Positions 1 to 8,643 of a DNA stretch of 64,000 nucleotides are shown piece after piece (positions within the stretch are counted from its first letter, which is position 1; each line of letters opens with the position of its first letter). The position numbers were made by a program, and so were the translations under genes. The notes beneath the pieces were generated by a model, which was not told the DNA's origin, made no database searches, and was given only the letters and a program-made list of their open reading frames with translations. The DNA comes from Falsiroseomonas selenitidurans (GTDB lineage Bacteria; Pseudomonadota; Alphaproteobacteria; Acetobacterales; Acetobacteraceae). The stretch spans positions 80,609 through 144,608 of the forward strand of contig NZ_JAAVNE010000009.1 in NCBI RefSeq assembly GCF_012103215.1, written 5' to 3'.

Positions 1-2
1 GC

Positions 3-830
3 ACGCCACTGATGCTGCAGGTGGTGCTGGGCCTGGATGCCGCGCGCATCGCCAGCGCGCTGCTGCTGTCCCCTGCCGCCATGAGCCAGCGCCTGGTCCG
101 GGCCAAGGCGAAGATCCGCCTCGCCGGGCTGCGCTTCGAACTGCCGGGGCGGGAGGACTTGCCGGCCCGCCTGGCCGAGGTGCTGGAAGCGGTCTACGCC
201 GCCTATGGCACGGGCTGGGAAGGCACCGGCCCGCTCGGCCTGGCGGCGGAGGCGATCGCGCTCGGCCGGCTGCTGGTGGCCGAATTGCCGGAGGAGCCGG
301 AAGCCAGGGGCCTGCTCGCCCTGATGCTGCATTGCGAGGCACGCCGCGACGCGCGGCGCGACGCGGCCGGCCGCTTCGTGCCGCTCGCGCGCCAGGACCC
401 CCGCCTCTGGTCGCGCCCGCTGGTCGCGGAGGCGGAGCGGCTGCTGACGGAGGGCTCGCGCGCCGGCCGCTTCGGCCGCTTCCTCTGCGAGGCGGCGATC
501 CAGTCCGTGCATGCCCAGCGGGCGGCCACCGGCCGCACGGACCATGCGGCGCTGCGCCTTCTCTACGATCTCCTGGCCCAGCAGGCGCCCAGCCTGGGGG
601 TGCTGACGGCCCGCGCCGCGGCCCTGCTCGAAGCCGGGGACCTGGCGGCCGCGGCGGTGGCCCTGGCCGCGCTGCCAGCGGACCGGGTGGCGGACTACCA
701 GCCCTATTGGGTGACGCGGGCCGCCCTGCTGCGCCAGCAGGGCCTCGTGGCGGAGGCTGCGGCGGCGCGGCGGCGCGCGATCGGGCTGACGCAGGATCCG
801 GCGGTCCGCCGCTTCCTTGAGGACGCTTGA
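3..830 (+). CDS. ECF sigma factor with DUF6596-like C-terminal domain (5' end outside window)
   Basis: The reading frame is open to the left edge, so only the 3' part is present; the ATG at 12 is internal. The first visible segment resembles sigma region 4: a helix-turn-helix with an AARIASALLL helix and the RLVRAKAKIR motif typical of large ECF factors (SigI/ECF41-42-like). The remaining ~220 residues are Ala/Leu-rich and helical, as in the DUF6596 tail of that group, with a TPR-like end. Such proteins direct RNA polymerase to a small stress-related set of promoters, and the tail is thought to control activity. Regions 2 and the linker are not visible. The next gene starts 94 bp downstream with its own ribosome binding site. 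Family assignment is firm; the regulon is unknown. Confidence 0.85.
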   Translation, partial: TPLMLQVVLGLDAARIASALLLSPAAMSQRLVRAKAKIRLAGLRFELPGREDLPARLAEVLEAVYAAYGTGWEGTGPLGLAAEAIALGRLLVAELPEEPEARGLLALMLHCEARRDARRDAAGRFVPLARQDPRLWSRPLVAEAERLLTEGSRAGRFGRFLCEAAIQSVHAQRAATGRTDHAALRLLYDLLAQQAPSLGVLTARAAALLEAGDLAAAAVALAALPADRVADYQPYWVTRAALLRQQGLVAEAAAARRRAIGLTQDPAVRRFLEDA

Positions 831-924
831 CGCCGCGCCGCGACGGGGCGCAAGCTTCTGGAAAGAAGGACGACGTCCTGCAATACGAGACACGCATCTT
901 GCAGGATCAAGGGAAGGAAACGCC

Positions 925-3039
925 GTGCCGGATGATGTGCGCACCGCGGCGGCACGCGCCGTGACCGCCACCTCGGGCTTTGCCCTGGCCGTGGACATCG
1001 GCGGCACCTTCACCGATGTCGTGCTGCGCCACGAAGGCGGCGCTTCCGTCACCGACAAGACGCTGACCACCCACCGCAACCTGCTGGAAGGCTTCTTCCG
1101 CGCCGTCGAGCTGGCGCTGGACCGCGCCGGCATCGGCCCGGCGGCGGTCACGGCGGTGACGGTCCACGCCACCACCCTGGTGACCAATGCGGTGATCGAG
1201 CGCCGCGGCCCGCCCACCGCCCTGCTGGCGACCCGGGGCTTCCGGGACGTGCTCAGCATCCGCAACGAGCACCGCTACGACATGTTCGACCCGCAGATCG
1301 AATTCCCCGATCCGCTGGTGCCCGATGCGCTGGTCTACACGCTGGATGAACGCACCCACGCCGATGGCAGCGTGGCGAAGCCGGTGGATGCGGCGGAAGC
1401 CTCGGCGCTCGCCCGGCGGATGCAGGCGGATGGCGTGCAGGCGGTGGGCATCTGCCTGCTGAACGCCTATCGCAACGGCGCCAATGAACAGGCGGCGCGG
1501 ACCGCGATCCTGGCGGCGGCGCCAGGGATGGCGGTGACGCTGTCGTCGGAGGTATCGCCGCAGATCCGCGAGTATCCGCGCGCCTCCACCACGGTGATGA
1601 ACGCCTACACCCAGCCCATCGTCGCCCCCTATCTGGCGGCGCTAGAGGCGGAGCTGGCGCGGCGCGGCTTTCCCAACCGGCCGCTCATCATGCTGTCCAA
1701 TGGCGGCGTGGTGGGCACCCGGGTGGCCGGCGGCTTCCCGGTGCGGATGATCGAAAGCGGCCCGGCGGCGGGGGCGCTGGCGGCGGCGCATTTCTCCGCC
1801 GTGCTGGACCTGCCGCGGCTGCTGTCCTTCGACATGGGCGGCACCACCGCCAAGGCCTGCCTGATCGAGGGCGGCCGCCCGCTGGTGGCCGGGGAATTCG
1901 AGGTCGATCGCCGCTACCGCTTCAAGCCCGGCAGCGGCTTTCCCATCACCATCCCGGCCGTCGACATGATCGAGATCGGCGCCGGCGGCGGCTCCATCGC
2001 GCGCGTCGACACGCTCGGCCTGCTGAAGGTCGGCCCGCGCAGCGCGGGGTCGGAGCCCGGGCCGGTCTGCTACGGCCGCGGCGGCACCCAGCCCACGGTG
2101 ACGGATGCCGATGTGGTGCTCGGCCTGCTGGATGCCGACCGCTTCCTGGGCGGCGACATGAAGCTGGACCGCGCCGGCGCGGAGGCCGCGCTGGGTGCCC
2201 TCGGCGCCCAGCTCGGCACCGATGCCGTCACCACGGCGCGCGGCGTCTTCGAGGTGGTGTGCGAGCAGATGGCCGGCGCCGCCCGCGCCCATGCCACGGA
2301 CCGCGGCCTCGACTGGCGCGGCCTGCCGATGCTGGCCTTCGGCGGCGCCGGCCCGGTGCATGCCTGCCGGGTGGCGGAGCTGCTGGAATGCTCGCGCCTG
2401 GTCTTCCCCCCGATGGCCAGCGTGCTGTCCGCCTTCGGCACGCTGGTCAGCCCGGTGCGGCTCGACCTGGTGCGCTCCGCCCTCGCGCCGCTCGCTGCGC
2501 TGGACTGGGCCGCGACGCGCGCTTTGGTGCAGGGCATGGAGACGGAGGGCCGCGCCGCGCTGGCGGAAGCCGGGGTGCGGGCGGCGGAGGCGATGCTGGA
2601 GCTGGCGGTGGATTGCCGCTACCGCGGCCAGCAGAACGAGGTGACGGCGGACCTGCCGCTGGCCGTGCTGGCAGCCGGCGACGCCCCCGCCCTGCGCGCG
2701 GCCTTCGAGGCCGCCTACCAGGCGTTGTACGGCCTGACCCTGCCGGATGTGCCGCTGGAGGTGGTGACCTGGCGGCTGGCGGCGCGCGGCCCCATCCCCG
2801 AGGCCAGCCCGCCCCCCGCCACCGGCGGCGTGCCCGCGGCACCCCGCACGCATCGCCGCGTGGCGGTGGAGGCGGCGGGGCCGGAGGTGCCGGTCTTCGA
2901 CCGCGCCACGCTGGCCGTGGGCCAGCGCATCGCCGGCCCGGCGATCATCGAGGAGAGGGAAACCACGCTGGTGGTGCTGCGCGGCTGGACCGCCTGCGTG
3001 CACGCCACCGGCGCGGTGGTGGCGGAGCGCGCGGCATGA
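925..3039 (+). CDS. hyuA: Hydantoinase/oxoprolinase A-type subunit (HyuA)
   Basis: This 704-residue protein is an actin-like ATPase-fold subunit that, with HyuB, opens hydantoin, 5-oxoproline, caprolactam or related cyclic amides using ATP. Acetone and acetophenone carboxylases share the fold. The N-terminal phosphate-1 motif DIGGTFTD is at residues 24-31. Further family marks are FDMGGTTAKA, IGAGGGSI and SEPGPVCYGRGG in the middle, and a FGGAGPVHA loop. I chose the GTG at 925 because GGAAGGAAA lies just upstream and homology begins shortly after it; the longer frame from 817 would overlap the sigma gene. Its stop overlaps the hyuB start (ATGA), so the two are translationally coupled. Substrate cannot be read from sequence. 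Confidence 0.92.
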   Translation: MPDDVRTAAARAVTATSGFALAVDIGGTFTDVVLRHEGGASVTDKTLTTHRNLLEGFFRAVELALDRAGIGPAAVTAVTVHATTLVTNAVIERRGPPTALLATRGFRDVLSIRNEHRYDMFDPQIEFPDPLVPDALVYTLDERTHADGSVAKPVDAAEASALARRMQADGVQAVGICLLNAYRNGANEQAARTAILAAAPGMAVTLSSEVSPQIREYPRASTTVMNAYTQPIVAPYLAALEAELARRGFPNRPLIMLSNGGVVGTRVAGGFPVRMIESGPAAGALAAAHFSAVLDLPRLLSFDMGGTTAKACLIEGGRPLVAGEFEVDRRYRFKPGSGFPITIPAVDMIEIGAGGGSIARVDTLGLLKVGPRSAGSEPGPVCYGRGGTQPTVTDADVVLGLLDADRFLGGDMKLDRAGAEAALGALGAQLGTDAVTTARGVFEVVCEQMAGAARAHATDRGLDWRGLPMLAFGGAGPVHACRVAELLECSRLVFPPMASVLSAFGTLVSPVRLDLVRSALAPLAALDWAATRALVQGMETEGRAALAEAGVRAAEAMLELAVDCRYRGQQNEVTADLPLAVLAAGDAPALRAAFEAAYQALYGLTLPDVPLEVVTWRLAARGPIPEASPPPATGGVPAAPRTHRRVAVEAAGPEVPVFDRATLAVGQRIAGPAIIEERETTLVVLRGWTACVHATGAVVAERAA

Positions 3040-4595
3040 CGCAGCTGGATGGCATCGCCCTGGAGATCCAGTGGTCGAACCTGATCGCCACCGTCACCGA
3101 ACAGGCGCGCGCGCTGCAGCGCATCGCCTTCAGCCCGATCGTGCGGGAGGCCGGGGACCTGGCCACCGCCCTGTTCGACCGGCAGGGGCGCATGGTGGCG
3201 CAGGCCGTCACCGGCACGCCGGGCCACATCAACAGCCTGGCCGCCGCCGGCCAGCATTTCGTCCGCGAATTCCCGCCGGACTCGCTGCATCCCGGCGACG
3301 TGCTGATCACCAACGACCCCTGGCTGAGCGCGGGCCATTTCTTCGACATCACGGTGATGACGCCGGTGTTCCGGCGCGACCGCTGCATCGGCTTCTTCGG
3401 CAGCACCATCCACCACACCGATATCGGCGGCTACGGCGTCGGCGCGGGGGCGCGCGACGTGCATGAGGAGGGCCTCTGGATCCCCCTTGCGAAGCTCTAC
3501 GAAAAGGGGCAGCCCAACGCGCTGCTGCACGCCATCATCCGCCGCAACGTGCGCACGCCGGAACACGTCTCCGGCGATTTGGCCGCGCAGGTCGCCGCCG
3601 GGCGGGTGGGGGCGGAGCGGCTGAACGCGCTGTGCGACCGCACCGGCCTGGACGACATCCAGGAGCTGGCCGAAGCCATCCTGCAGCGCTCGGAACAGGC
3701 GACGCGCGCCAGCATCCGCAAGCTGCGCCCCGGCACCTATCACGGCGAGAGCATCTTCGACGTGCCCGGCGGCGCCCACATCACGCTGAAGGCGGCGGTC
3801 ACCGTGGATGCCGATGCCGGGGAGCTGACCATCGACTTCACCGGCAGCAGCCCGGAAGCGCCAATCGGCATCAACGTCGTGCTGAACTACACCGCCGCCT
3901 ACGCCAACTTCGCCGTGCGCGCCTGCCTGGACCCGGACCTGCCGAACAATTTCGGCAGCCTGCTGCCGGTGCGCGTGGTGGCGCCGGAAGGCTCCATCGT
4001 GAACTGCCGCTACCCGGCGCCGGTGAATGCGCGGCATGTGGTGGGCATGTATGTGCCGATGCCGGTGCTGAAGGCGCTGCACCAGGTGATGCCGGACCGG
4101 GTGCTGGCGGAAGGCTCCGGCGCCGTCTGGACCATCCAGATCCAGGGGCGGGAGGCGGATGGGCGGCCCTTCACCTCCTCCATGTTCAACTATTCGGGCG
4201 GCATGGGCGCGCGGCGCGACAAGCCGGGGCTTTCCGCCACCTGCTACCCCACCGGCGTCGCCGCCGTGCCGGTGGAGGTGCTGGAAGCCGCCATGCCCAT
4301 CGTCTTCACCCGCAAGGAACTGCGCCGGGGATCGGGCGGCGCCGGGCGGCAGCGTGGCGGCGACGGCCAGCTCATCGGCTTCCGGATGCGCACGCGGGAC
4401 CCCTGGCTGCTCAACGTGGTGGCCAGCCGCACGGATCTGGGGCCCGAGGGGCTGGAAGGCGGGGCGGGCGGCCAGCCCGGGCGCTTCCTGGTGAACGGCC
4501 AGGCGGTGAACAAGTCGCAGAAGATGGCGATGGCCGCGGAGGATGAGGTGCTGATGGAAACGCCGGGCGGCGGGGGCTACGGTTCCGCCACCTGA
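3036..4595 (+). CDS. hyuB: Hydantoinase/oxoprolinase B-type subunit (HyuB)
   Basis: This 519-residue protein is the partner of the upstream A subunit and is full length for stand-alone HyuB proteins. Recognisable family segments are SPIVREAGDLATALFD near residue 30, TGTPGHINSL, the ITNDPW motif, HHTDIGGYGVG and the C-terminal TPGGGGYG loop. The ATG at 3036 overlaps the hyuA stop. No membrane segment or signal peptide is visible, so the complex is cytoplasmic. The pair is followed within 31 bp by a TctC receptor gene, suggesting uptake of the substrate or a relative. Whether it acts as N-methylhydantoinase, oxoprolinase or a carboxylase is not decided by the sequence. Confidence 0.92.
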   Translation: MTQLDGIALEIQWSNLIATVTEQARALQRIAFSPIVREAGDLATALFDRQGRMVAQAVTGTPGHINSLAAAGQHFVREFPPDSLHPGDVLITNDPWLSAGHFFDITVMTPVFRRDRCIGFFGSTIHHTDIGGYGVGAGARDVHEEGLWIPLAKLYEKGQPNALLHAIIRRNVRTPEHVSGDLAAQVAAGRVGAERLNALCDRTGLDDIQELAEAILQRSEQATRASIRKLRPGTYHGESIFDVPGGAHITLKAAVTVDADAGELTIDFTGSSPEAPIGINVVLNYTAAYANFAVRACLDPDLPNNFGSLLPVRVVAPEGSIVNCRYPAPVNARHVVGMYVPMPVLKALHQVMPDRVLAEGSGAVWTIQIQGREADGRPFTSSMFNYSGGMGARRDKPGLSATCYPTGVAAVPVEVLEAAMPIVFTRKELRRGSGGAGRQRGGDGQLIGFRMRTRDPWLLNVVASRTDLGPEGLEGGAGGQPGRFLVNGQAVNKSQKMAMAAEDEVLMETPGGGGYGSAT

Positions 4596-4626
4596 ACGAT
4601 CGCTTCGGGGAGGAAACAGAACAACA

Positions 4627-5592
4627 ATGATCGGACGTCGCGCGCTGCTCGCCAGCGCCCCGGGCCTGGCCATGCCGGCCATCGCCCGCGCCCAGGCGCT
4701 GTTCACGCGCCCGGTGCGCTTCGTGCTCGGCTTCGCCGCGGGCGGCGCCGGGGACATCACCGTGCGGATGCTGACGCCGCACATGCAGGCGGAAATCGGC
4801 CAGCCCATCGTGGTGGACAACCGCCCCGGCGCCGGCGGGCTGATCAGCGGCGAGGCGGTAGCCCGCGCCGCGCCGGACGGCCACACCATGTACCTGCTGA
4901 CCACCAGCAACATGGCCGCCCCCGCCTTCTACCGCGCCATGCCCTTCGACGTGACCAGGGACTTCACGCCGGTCGGCCGCATGGTCTGGTACGACCATGT
5001 CATCGCGGTGAACCCGCGCCTGCCGGTGGCCTCCCTGACCGAATTGGTGGCGCTGGCCAAGGCGCGGCCCGGGCAGCTCAACATCGGCTCCATCGCGGTC
5101 GGCAACGCGCAGCACCTGGGCGTGGAGCTGTTCCGCGCCATGGCGCAGGTGGACATGACCACCGTCACCTACCGCTCCTCGCCCGAGCTGATCCTGTCGC
5201 TGTCCAATGGCGAGATCCAGGTGGCCGGCGAATTGCTGGCCCCGCTGATGCCGCATGTGCTCTCCGGCGCGGTGAAGCTGCTGGCGGTGACCGCGCCGAC
5301 CCGCTTCCCCAGCCTGCCCAACGTGCCGACCAGCGCCGAGAGCGGCATGCCGGACTATCTGGTGCGGTCCTGGAACGCCATCGTCTTTCCCGCCGGCACG
5401 CCAAGGCCGCAGGTGGAGGCGATGAACCGCGCCATCCGCCGGGCGCTGGCCGTGCCGGAAATCCGCGCCAGGCTGATCGAGCTCGGCGGCCTGCCGGAAG
5501 CCAGCTCGCCCGAGGAACTCGGTGCCATGATCCCGCGCGAGGTCGCGGCCTGGGGCCACATGGCGCAGCTGGCCGGGGTGCAGAAGCAGTGA
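4627..5592 (+). CDS. TctC (Bug) family periplasmic solute receptor 1
   Basis: This 321-residue receptor belongs to the tripartite tricarboxylate transporter family, which binds small carboxylates in the periplasm. The N-terminus has GRRALLASA followed by a hydrophobic stretch ending in ARAQA, a Tat-like or Sec signal of about 23 residues. Mature-part hallmarks are the RPVRFVLGFAAGGAGD strand-loop and DNRPGAGG. It starts 31 bp after hyuB behind AGGAAACAG, and its TGA overlaps the GTG of the next gene. No tctA or tctB membrane gene is in the window, so its membrane partner, if any, is elsewhere. The ligand is unknown; a hyuAB substrate or product is a reasonable guess. Confidence 0.9.
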   Translation: MIGRRALLASAPGLAMPAIARAQALFTRPVRFVLGFAAGGAGDITVRMLTPHMQAEIGQPIVVDNRPGAGGLISGEAVARAAPDGHTMYLLTTSNMAAPAFYRAMPFDVTRDFTPVGRMVWYDHVIAVNPRLPVASLTELVALAKARPGQLNIGSIAVGNAQHLGVELFRAMAQVDMTTVTYRSSPELILSLSNGEIQVAGELLAPLMPHVLSGAVKLLAVTAPTRFPSLPNVPTSAESGMPDYLVRSWNAIVFPAGTPRPQVEAMNRAIRRALAVPEIRARLIELGGLPEASSPEELGAMIPREVAAWGHMAQLAGVQKQ

Positions 5593-6308
5593 CCGACGCC
5601 GAGGCCGCGCTGAAGCACGACCTGCTGCACGCCTACCACATCCTGGACGCGGATGGGCAGGCGAGCGGCATCGCCGGCCACCTGACCGCCCGCCTGCCCG
5701 GCGCCGACCGCTTCTGGTCGCATCGCTGGGGGGTGGGCTTCGACGAGGTGCGGGCAGAGGGGCTGATCGAGGCGGATTTCGACCTGCGCACCCTGCGTGG
5801 CGAGGGCCGCGTGAACCCCACGCTGCACATCCACACCCGCATCTACCGCGCGCGGCCGGATGTGGCCTGCATCATCCACACCCATGGCAAGGCCGGCGTG
5901 GCGCTGGGCTGCGCCGGGATGACGCTGGAGCCGATCACCCAGACCGGCGCCATCTTCGCCGACGACATCGCGCTGTTCGACGAATTCCACGGCATCGTGC
6001 TGGACACGGCGGAGGGCGATGCCATCGCCGCCGCGCTCGGGCCACGGCGCGGCCTGCTGCTGAAGAACCACGGCGCGCTGGTGGTCGGCGCCAATGTGGC
6101 GGAAGCCTGCATCGGCATGACGGTGCTGGAATGGGCCGCCGATGTGCAGCTGCGCGCCGCCGCGGCCGGGCCGTTGCAGCGCCTCGACCCGCAGGCGGCG
6201 GCGCAGTCCAGGCGCTTCCTCCTCGACCCGGCGAATCTCGGCCTTCGCTGGGACTTCCTGAAACGCAAGATCGGCCGCAGCCGACAATTCCTGGGAGCCA
6301 CGTCATGA
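5589..6308 (+). CDS. Class II aldolase/adducin-like protein
   Basis: This 239-residue cytoplasmic protein has the class II aldolase N-terminal fold. The metal-binding histidines are visible as IHTHGKAG near residue 98 and as KNHGAL near residue 160. The usual aldolase segment SSE-x-PLH is replaced by NPTLHIH, so the catalytic glutamate of fuculose-type aldolases appears to be missing. That points toward the broader adducin-like group rather than a true sugar-phosphate aldolase. The GTG start at 5589 overlaps the TctC stop and the ATG of the second TctC overlaps its own TGA, placing it tightly in the hyu operon. Its reaction is unknown. Confidence 0.85.
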   Translation: MTDAEAALKHDLLHAYHILDADGQASGIAGHLTARLPGADRFWSHRWGVGFDEVRAEGLIEADFDLRTLRGEGRVNPTLHIHTRIYRARPDVACIIHTHGKAGVALGCAGMTLEPITQTGAIFADDIALFDEFHGIVLDTAEGDAIAAALGPRRGLLLKNHGALVVGANVAEACIGMTVLEWAADVQLRAAAAGPLQRLDPQAAAQSRRFLLDPANLGLRWDFLKRKIGRSRQFLGATS

Positions 6309-7264
6309 AACGCATCCTGCTTGCCGCCCTGCTGGCCTGCGCCGCCCTGCCGGCCTGGGCCCAGGGCGCCTATCCCAACCGCCCGATCCGCTGGATCGTC
6401 GGCTTCGGCGCCGGCGGCGTCGGCGACATGACGGCGCGCCTCGTCGGGCAGAAGCTGTCGGAGGGCCTGGGCCAGCCCGTGGTGGTCGAGAACCGCCCCT
6501 CCGCCGGCGGCATCGTGGCAACCGAGACGGTGGCGCGCGCGGCGCCCGATGGCCACACCCTGCTGCTGGTGACGGCCACCGCCGCGACGGCGCCGCACCT
6601 GTTCAGCACCCTGCCCTATCACCCGATCAATGATTTCGAGTTCGTCAGCCAGATCGCCAGCTTCCCGCACATCATCGTCACCGGGGCGAATGCGCCCTAT
6701 CGCAGCCTGCAGGACCTGATGGCGGCCTCGCGCGCCACGCCGGGGCAGGTGAACCTCGGCTCCGTCAGCGTCGGCACGGCGCTGCATCTGTCGCTGGCGC
6801 TGTTCCAGTCCATGGGCAACCTGCCGGTGGAGATCGTCACCTACCGCACCACCGGGGACCTGCTGAACGCGACGGCCACCGGCGATATCGGCGGCGCCAT
6901 GGAAGTGGCGGCGACGACGCTGGGGCAGATTTCCGGCGGCCGGCTGCGGGCGCTCGCCGTCACCTCGCCGCGCCGGATCGACGTGCTGCCGGGGGTGCCG
7001 ACCGTCGCCGAAAGCGGGCTGCCGGACTACACCGTGATGACCTGGAACGGCATGGCCGCGCCACGCGGCACGCCCCGCCCGGTGGTGGACCGGCTGAACG
7101 CCGAGTTGCGCCGCGTGCTGGCGCTGCCCGAGATCCGCGACCGGCTGCTGCCGCTGGCCGTGGTGCCGACACCGACGACGCCGGAGGCGATGCGCCAGTT
7201 GCTGGTGGACGAGACGGCGCTGTGGGGCCGCGTGATCACCGCGGCCAAGATCGAGAGGCGCTGA
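6305..7264 (+). CDS. TctC (Bug) family periplasmic solute receptor 2
   Basis: This is a second receptor of the same family in the operon, 319 residues, with a clean Sec signal (MKRILLAALLACAALPAWAQ). The family motifs RPIRWIVGFGAGGVGD and ENRPSAGG follow. It shares with receptor 1 an ETVARAAPDGHTLLL-type segment and the pattern ATPGQVNLGSVSVGTALH, so the two look like paralogs from an old duplication. The ATG overlaps the preceding stop by 4 nt and the next gene starts 1 nt after its stop. Two receptors in one operon may bind different compounds of the pathway. Confidence 0.9.
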   Translation: MKRILLAALLACAALPAWAQGAYPNRPIRWIVGFGAGGVGDMTARLVGQKLSEGLGQPVVVENRPSAGGIVATETVARAAPDGHTLLLVTATAATAPHLFSTLPYHPINDFEFVSQIASFPHIIVTGANAPYRSLQDLMAASRATPGQVNLGSVSVGTALHLSLALFQSMGNLPVEIVTYRTTGDLLNATATGDIGGAMEVAATTLGQISGGRLRALAVTSPRRIDVLPGVPTVAESGLPDYTVMTWNGMAAPRGTPRPVVDRLNAELRRVLALPEIRDRLLPLAVVPTPTTPEAMRQLLVDETALWGRVITAAKIERR

Positions 7265-7265
7265 G

Positions 7266-7598
7266 ATGCCGATCCCGACCATCGACTGGAACGCCATCCC
7301 CTGGACGCCGGTGCGCCCGGGGGTGGAGCGCAAGGGTTTCACCGGCGCGGGTGCCACCCTCGCGCTGCACCGGCTGATGCCGGGGCATGAGCCGAAGCCG
7401 CACAGCCATCATTTCGAACAGATCGTCTACATCCTGGCCGGCACCATCGACTTCCATGTCGAGGGCATGGTGCACCGGCTTTCGGCCGGCGGGCTGCTGG
7501 TGGTGCCGCCCAACGCCCTGCACCATGGCGAGGTGGTGGGCGAGGAGCCGGTACTGAACCTCGATGTCTTCACCCCGGCGCGGCCCGACTATGCCTGA
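7266..7598 (+). CDS. Small single-domain cupin protein
   Basis: This 110-residue protein is one beta-barrel cupin domain. Motif 1 is PHSHHFEQ, with two histidines and the glutamate as likely metal ligands; the second motif is NALHHGE with a further histidine. Such proteins act as small isomerases, epimerases or dioxygenases, or as ligand sensors. It starts 1 nt after the TctC stop, and its end overlaps the next start by 8 nt. Conservation of all four usual ligand positions suggests an active enzyme, probably handling a pathway intermediate, but no substrate can be named. Confidence 0.85.
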   Translation: MPIPTIDWNAIPWTPVRPGVERKGFTGAGATLALHRLMPGHEPKPHSHHFEQIVYILAGTIDFHVEGMVHRLSAGGLLVVPPNALHHGEVVGEEPVLNLDVFTPARPDYA

Positions 7599-8643
7599 CC
7601 TGTCCATCCGCATCGGCAGCGTCACGCTCAACAACCCGGTCATCATCGGCTCCGGCGACCATGTGATGACCGCGGGCGGGCTGGCGGCCGCGCGCGCCAG
7701 CGGCGCCGGCGCCGTGGTGGCGAAATCGATCAACGAAAGCGCGGCGGCGAAGCGCCAGCTCGATGGCTCGGACCATCTGCTGCTGGACAGCCAGTGGCGG
7801 CCCCTGCCCTGGGATTTCGCCCCGCCGCCGGATGCCATGCTGTTCGGCCGGTCCGGCCTGCACCAGGCCGCCAGCGCGGACTGGATTGCCGAGGTCGCGG
7901 CGCAGGACCGGGCGGCGGCGGAGGCCGGGCAATACGTCATCGGCTCCATCATACTGGCGGACCTGGCTGTCGCCTGCGAGCTGGCGCGGCAGTACCAGGC
8001 CGCCGGCATCCGCATCCTGGAGCTGAACATCGGCGCGCCGCATGGCGACGAGGCGGTGCCCGGCGCCATCATCCAGGAACGCGCGGCGCACCGGGTACGC
8101 GAGATCACCGCCATGCTGCGCCAGGCCATCGCCATCCCGCTCTGGATCAAGCTGACCGGGCAGAGCGAGGATGTGGCGGCGCTGGCCGCCGCGGCGCAGG
8201 CGGGCGGCGCCGATGCGGTGATCGTCATGGGCCGCTTCATGGCCCTGGTGCCGGATGTGGAAACCCGCGCGCCGATGACCGGCACGGCGGGTGCCATCGG
8301 CGGCCCCTGGTCCCTGGCGCTTACCTGCCGCTGGCTGGCGCAGAGCCGCAAGCGGCTGGGGCCGGATTTCCCGCTGCTCGGCACCAATGGCGCGCGATCC
8401 GGCCTGGACGTGGTGCGCTTCCTGCTGGCCGGCGCGCGCGCGGTGGAGATGACCAGCGCCGTGATGGCCGGCGGCTTCGCCCGCGCGGCGGCGGCGGTGG
8501 CCGAGATCGAGGCCTATCTGGCGCGCACCGGCGGCAGCGTGGAGGACCTCATCGGCCTCGCCGCCGATCGCCAGGTCGGCTACGGCGTGCAGCCGGACCG
8601 GCCGGGCTATTGGCGGGACTTCGTGCCGCCGGAATCGCGGTAG
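7591..8643 (+). CDS. Dihydroorotate dehydrogenase/PreA-like flavoprotein
   Basis: This 350-residue TIM-barrel FMN protein is related to dihydroorotate and dihydropyrimidine dehydrogenases. Visible signs are NNPVIIGSGDH at the N-terminus, the LELNIGAPHG segment (family ELNxSCP), IPLWIKLTG with the FMN lysine, and the phosphate-binding region LLGTNGARSG. There is no C-terminal ferredoxin domain and no PreT-like partner gene nearby, so its electron donor is not obvious. The ATG at 7591 overlaps the cupin stop. Next to hyuAB this hints at breakdown of a reduced pyrimidine or another cyclic amide. Its last 37 bp overlap the convergent IclR gene. Confidence 0.8.
   Translation: MPDLSIRIGSVTLNNPVIIGSGDHVMTAGGLAAARASGAGAVVAKSINESAAAKRQLDGSDHLLLDSQWRPLPWDFAPPPDAMLFGRSGLHQAASADWIAEVAAQDRAAAEAGQYVIGSIILADLAVACELARQYQAAGIRILELNIGAPHGDEAVPGAIIQERAAHRVREITAMLRQAIAIPLWIKLTGQSEDVAALAAAAQAGGADAVIVMGRFMALVPDVETRAPMTGTAGAIGGPWSLALTCRWLAQSRKRLGPDFPLLGTNGARSGLDVVRFLLAGARAVEMTSAVMAGGFARAAAAVAEIEAYLARTGGSVEDLIGLAADRQVGYGVQPDRPGYWRDFVPPESR

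Noticed and set aside
817..924. Upstream start for HyuA at 817.
   Set aside because: It would overlap the sigma factor gene and add residues without similarity; the GTG at 925 has a strong ribosome site.
1642..3003. Long antisense frames opposite hyuA and many other genes.
   Set aside because: They mirror the codon bias of GC-rich genes, contain His/Gln/Arg-rich low-complexity protein and have no family motifs.
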